Below are positions 26,390-27,756 of a DNA stretch of 27,756 nt, piece by piece. Position 1 is the stretch's first letter. Every line of letters begins with the position of its first letter. A program made the translations under genes and the position numbers. Under the pieces are notes generated by a model that did not search any database, was not told where the DNA came from, and worked only from the letters and a program-made list of their open reading frames with translations. Origin of the DNA: an uncultured Lachnospiraceae bacterium (GTDB taxonomy: Bacteria > Bacillota > Clostridia > Lachnospirales > Lachnospiraceae); assembly GCA_902783735.1 (NCBI GenBank), contig CACZSE010000289.1, positions 1 to 27,756 of the forward strand, given 5' to 3'.

Positions 26390-27297
26390 ACGGAATTATG
26401 ATAAGTCCCGGCGATATGATCTTCTACATAATCGCTGTTTAACGCTTTTGACAGCTCTTTTATCTTCGGAGAAGTAAGACGGTCTTTTGCAGTTACCAGA
26501 CATATTGAAAACATATCAAGTAACTCAGAATTGCGGTTTTCTTCTCCGAGAGCCTGTGCCGGATCTATACCTTTTAACATCGCCCTGTTGTGATCACATA
26601 TGATAAGGCTGTATTTTTCGCTATCGGGAAATCCGTCTTCAATACTGTATGACTCAAATCTCAGATTGTGCGGATTGGATACGATGTCTTCTGCAGATGC
26701 CTGATAAGAAGCACCTTCCTTTAACTCGATGAGACCTTTTTGCTGCAAAAGATACAATGATCTGGCCATATTTATATCGCCGGAAGGGATCGCAACCGTA
26801 TCGGAGTTATTAATATCATTCAGATCGGTAATTTTTCCCCCATATAGAGCAAGCGGCTCAAAATATGAACGTTCAGCGATCACCAAGTCAGTTGCATTCT
26901 TCTTATTATATGTTTCCAGATACACCTCATTTTCATATAAAGAAGCATCGGCTTCACCCGACAGGACCAATTCATTGGGGCGGTCATAATCCTCACACCT
27001 GATCACTTCGATCGTATGATCACTGAAGGAAAGTTCTTTATTTGCTTCTTTAAGAAGATCTTCCGAAACCGAACCTACAACTGCTACCTTTATGGGATTC
27101 TTATCAGACACCGGCGCATCTTCAACAGCAGAAGTCTCTGTGTCCAGATCTTCAATATTCTCGATCTCTACCGAAACATTTTGCCCCGTCTCTTCAATCA
27201 GTTCTTCTTTTTCATTGTTACCATTGTTTTTTTCACATCCGTTCAGGAACAGAACGATAAAAAGCAAAAAAACAATTCCATATCTTTTAATCTTCAT
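26374..27297 (-). CDS. MetQ/NlpA-family substrate-binding lipoprotein
   Basis: From the ATG at 27297 this is a 307-aa lipoprotein: a basic start (MKIKRYG), a hydrophobic stretch and the lipobox LNGC. An acidic linker (about residues 25-65) leads to a binding domain of the NlpA/MetQ type: PIKVAVVG, SGEADASLYENEVYLETYN, SYFEPLALYGGKITDLNDI, DTVAIPSGDINMARSLYLL and QKGLIEL. Known members bind methionine or related amino acids for a MetNI ABC transporter, but no metN or metI is in the window, so this is an orphan here or its partners lie elsewhere. The ATG at 27342 would start upstream of the predicted transcript and lacks a ribosome binding site; 27297 has AAGGA 7 nt before it. Confidence 0.92.
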   Translation of the reverse strand: MKIKRYGIVFLLFIVLFLNGCEKNNGNNEKEELIEETGQNVSVEIENIEDLDTETSAVEDAPVSDKNPIKVAVVGSVSEDLLKEANKELSFSDHTIEVIRCEDYDRPNELVLSGEADASLYENEVYLETYNKKNATDLVIAERSYFEPLALYGGKITDLNDINNSDTVAIPSGDINMARSLYLLQQKGLIELKEGASYQASAEDIVSNPHNLRFESYSIEDGFPDSEKYSLIICDHNRAMLKGIDPAQALGEENRNSELLDMFSICLVTAKDRLTSPKIKELSKALNSDYVEDHIAGTYHNSVVDYR

Positions 27298-27332
27298 AAA
27301 ATAATCCTTATATTCGTTGTTAACCAAAGTGT

Positions 27333-27361
27333 ATATTAACATTTTAATCGATATGTTTCAA
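27333..27361 (-). promoter_or_regulatory. Promoter of the MetQ-like lipoprotein gene
   Basis: On the minus strand TTGAAA (complement of 27356-27361) and TAATAT (complement of 27333-27338) are spaced by 17 nt, giving a leader of about 28 nt. Such a short leader has no room for a SAM riboswitch. Confidence 0.6.
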
Positions 27362-27466
27362 ATCTGAGTTGCCGGTGATTAGTTAAATCATGTTTTAGCG
27401 AAAGTTTTTAACTGTTTTATTCGATTTAAAAAGCGATCCCGCAAAATATCACACGTGTTTCCAAAT

Positions 27467-27480
27467 ATGCATATTTCAGA
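27467..27480 (+). repeat. 14-bp direct repeat, copy 1
   Basis: ATGCATATTTCAGA occurs here and again at 27609-27622, 142 bp away, in the same orientation inside the inverted-repeat-bounded segment. Confidence 0.75.
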
Positions 27481-27552
27481 GTCTTTGCAGCGCCAGATGC
27501 CTTTAAACTCTGTATCTGCCGTAATTGTGTTCAATCATGGCTCAAATCAGGC

Positions 27553-27586
27553 TGCAGGATTTCCTGCAAATCAACGATTTTTGCAG
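27553..27586. other. Two overlapping alternative hairpins
   Basis: TGCAGGA-TT-TCCTGCA (27553-27568) and CTGCAAA-N9-TTTGCAG (27564-27586) share the bases 27564-27568, so only one can form at a time. They sit near the middle of the gene-free right-edge segment. Confidence 0.5.
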
Positions 27587-27608
27587 TTTACATAACGCAT
27601 AGAAATGC

Positions 27609-27622
27609 ATGCATATTTCAGA
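27609..27622 (+). repeat. 14-bp direct repeat, copy 2
   Basis: This is the second copy of ATGCATATTTCAGA. It is part of a locally palindromic stretch (ATGCATGCAT, 27605-27614). Confidence 0.75.
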
Positions 27623-27716
27623 ACTTGCACTATTTGATATTTTTTGCCGACTAAACTATATATTGTAGACCCTCATGTGCTGCATCAACATCTTGATATC
27701 TCGTTGGCAATATTTT

Positions 27717-27730
27717 GTTAAATATTTAAC
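27717..27730. repeat. Perfect 14-bp palindrome
   Basis: GTTAAATATTTAAC is a perfect palindrome directly next to the right inverted-repeat arm. It could be a binding site for a dimeric regulator. It is AT-rich, so chance is possible. Confidence 0.45.
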
Positions 27731-27756
27731 TTTTCGCTAATGCATGATTTAGTAAA

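Larger units (their letters stand above)
27384..27751. repeat. About 370-bp gene-free segment bounded by an imperfect 20-bp inverted repeat
   Basis: The left arm 27384-27403 and the reverse complement of the right arm 27732-27751 both read TAAATCATGnnTTAGCGAAA, matching at 18 of 20 bases. No coding sequence of convincing length lies between them. The segment also holds a 14-bp direct repeat, overlapping hairpins and a palindrome (listed separately). It could be a MITE-like insertion, a non-coding RNA locus or a protein-binding region for a gene beyond the right edge. I see no target-site duplication that I can trust. Confidence 0.5.

Noticed and set aside
27298..27383. SAM riboswitch (S-box) before the MetQ-like gene
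   Set aside because: The predicted leader is about 28 nt and no S-box core or terminator is visible.

Overview
The window looks like the chromosome of an anaerobic Firmicute of class Clostridia, most likely Lachnospiraceae (Butyrivibrio-like). The reasons are AT-rich DNA, strong AGGAGG-type ribosome binding sites, AddAB instead of RecBCD, a glutaminyl-tRNA synthetase, and proteins that resemble DUF6062 and DUF6106, families I associate with Lachnospiraceae. That placement is an inference. I see no tRNA, rRNA, CRISPR array, transposase, integrase or phage gene.

Positions 1-10311, all on the minus strand: a tightly packed run transcribed as uraA (uracil permease), a canonical membrane HD-GYP protein, a second HD-GYP protein with a degenerate GYP region, addB and addA (addA runs off the left edge). 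Gaps are 12 and 4 nt, then the genes overlap by 1 and 8 nt, so they are probably one operon. The uraA leader contains segments that can form mutually exclusive stems.

Positions 10312-12358: a plus-strand DUF6062-like protein with a duplicated Cys/His motif; a bidirectional terminator; a TetR-family regulator whose own promoter carries a 17-bp palindrome on the -10; and a divergent 69-aa membrane peptide with a CxCxC motif.

Positions 12359-18166: glnS, a soluble GGDEF-EAL protein with intact catalytic residues in both domains, and a divergent polytopic GT-C/DUF2142-like membrane protein. With the two HD-GYP genes this puts three predicted cyclic-di-GMP proteins within about 10 kb.

Positions 18177-24646, all minus: hisC, a SAM methyltransferase, hslO (Hsp33), an unrecognised single-pass membrane protein, dapF and a DUF6106-like membrane protein form a compact run, followed downstream by guaB with its own promoter. 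The guaB terminator seems to lie inside the 3' end of the convergent membrane-protein gene.

Positions 24878-27756: a secreted, C-terminally membrane-anchored protein with an acidic/proline stalk, converging within 2 nt on a MetQ/NlpA-like lipoprotein. The last about 390 bases have no gene but hold an imperfect 20-bp inverted repeat bracketing about 370 bp, a 14-bp direct repeat, overlapping hairpins and a perfect 14-bp palindrome.

Most of the window is housekeeping. The least explained parts are the right-edge repeat element, the secreted acidic-stalk protein, the terminator embedded in a coding sequence, and the joining of HD-GYP genes to addBA.
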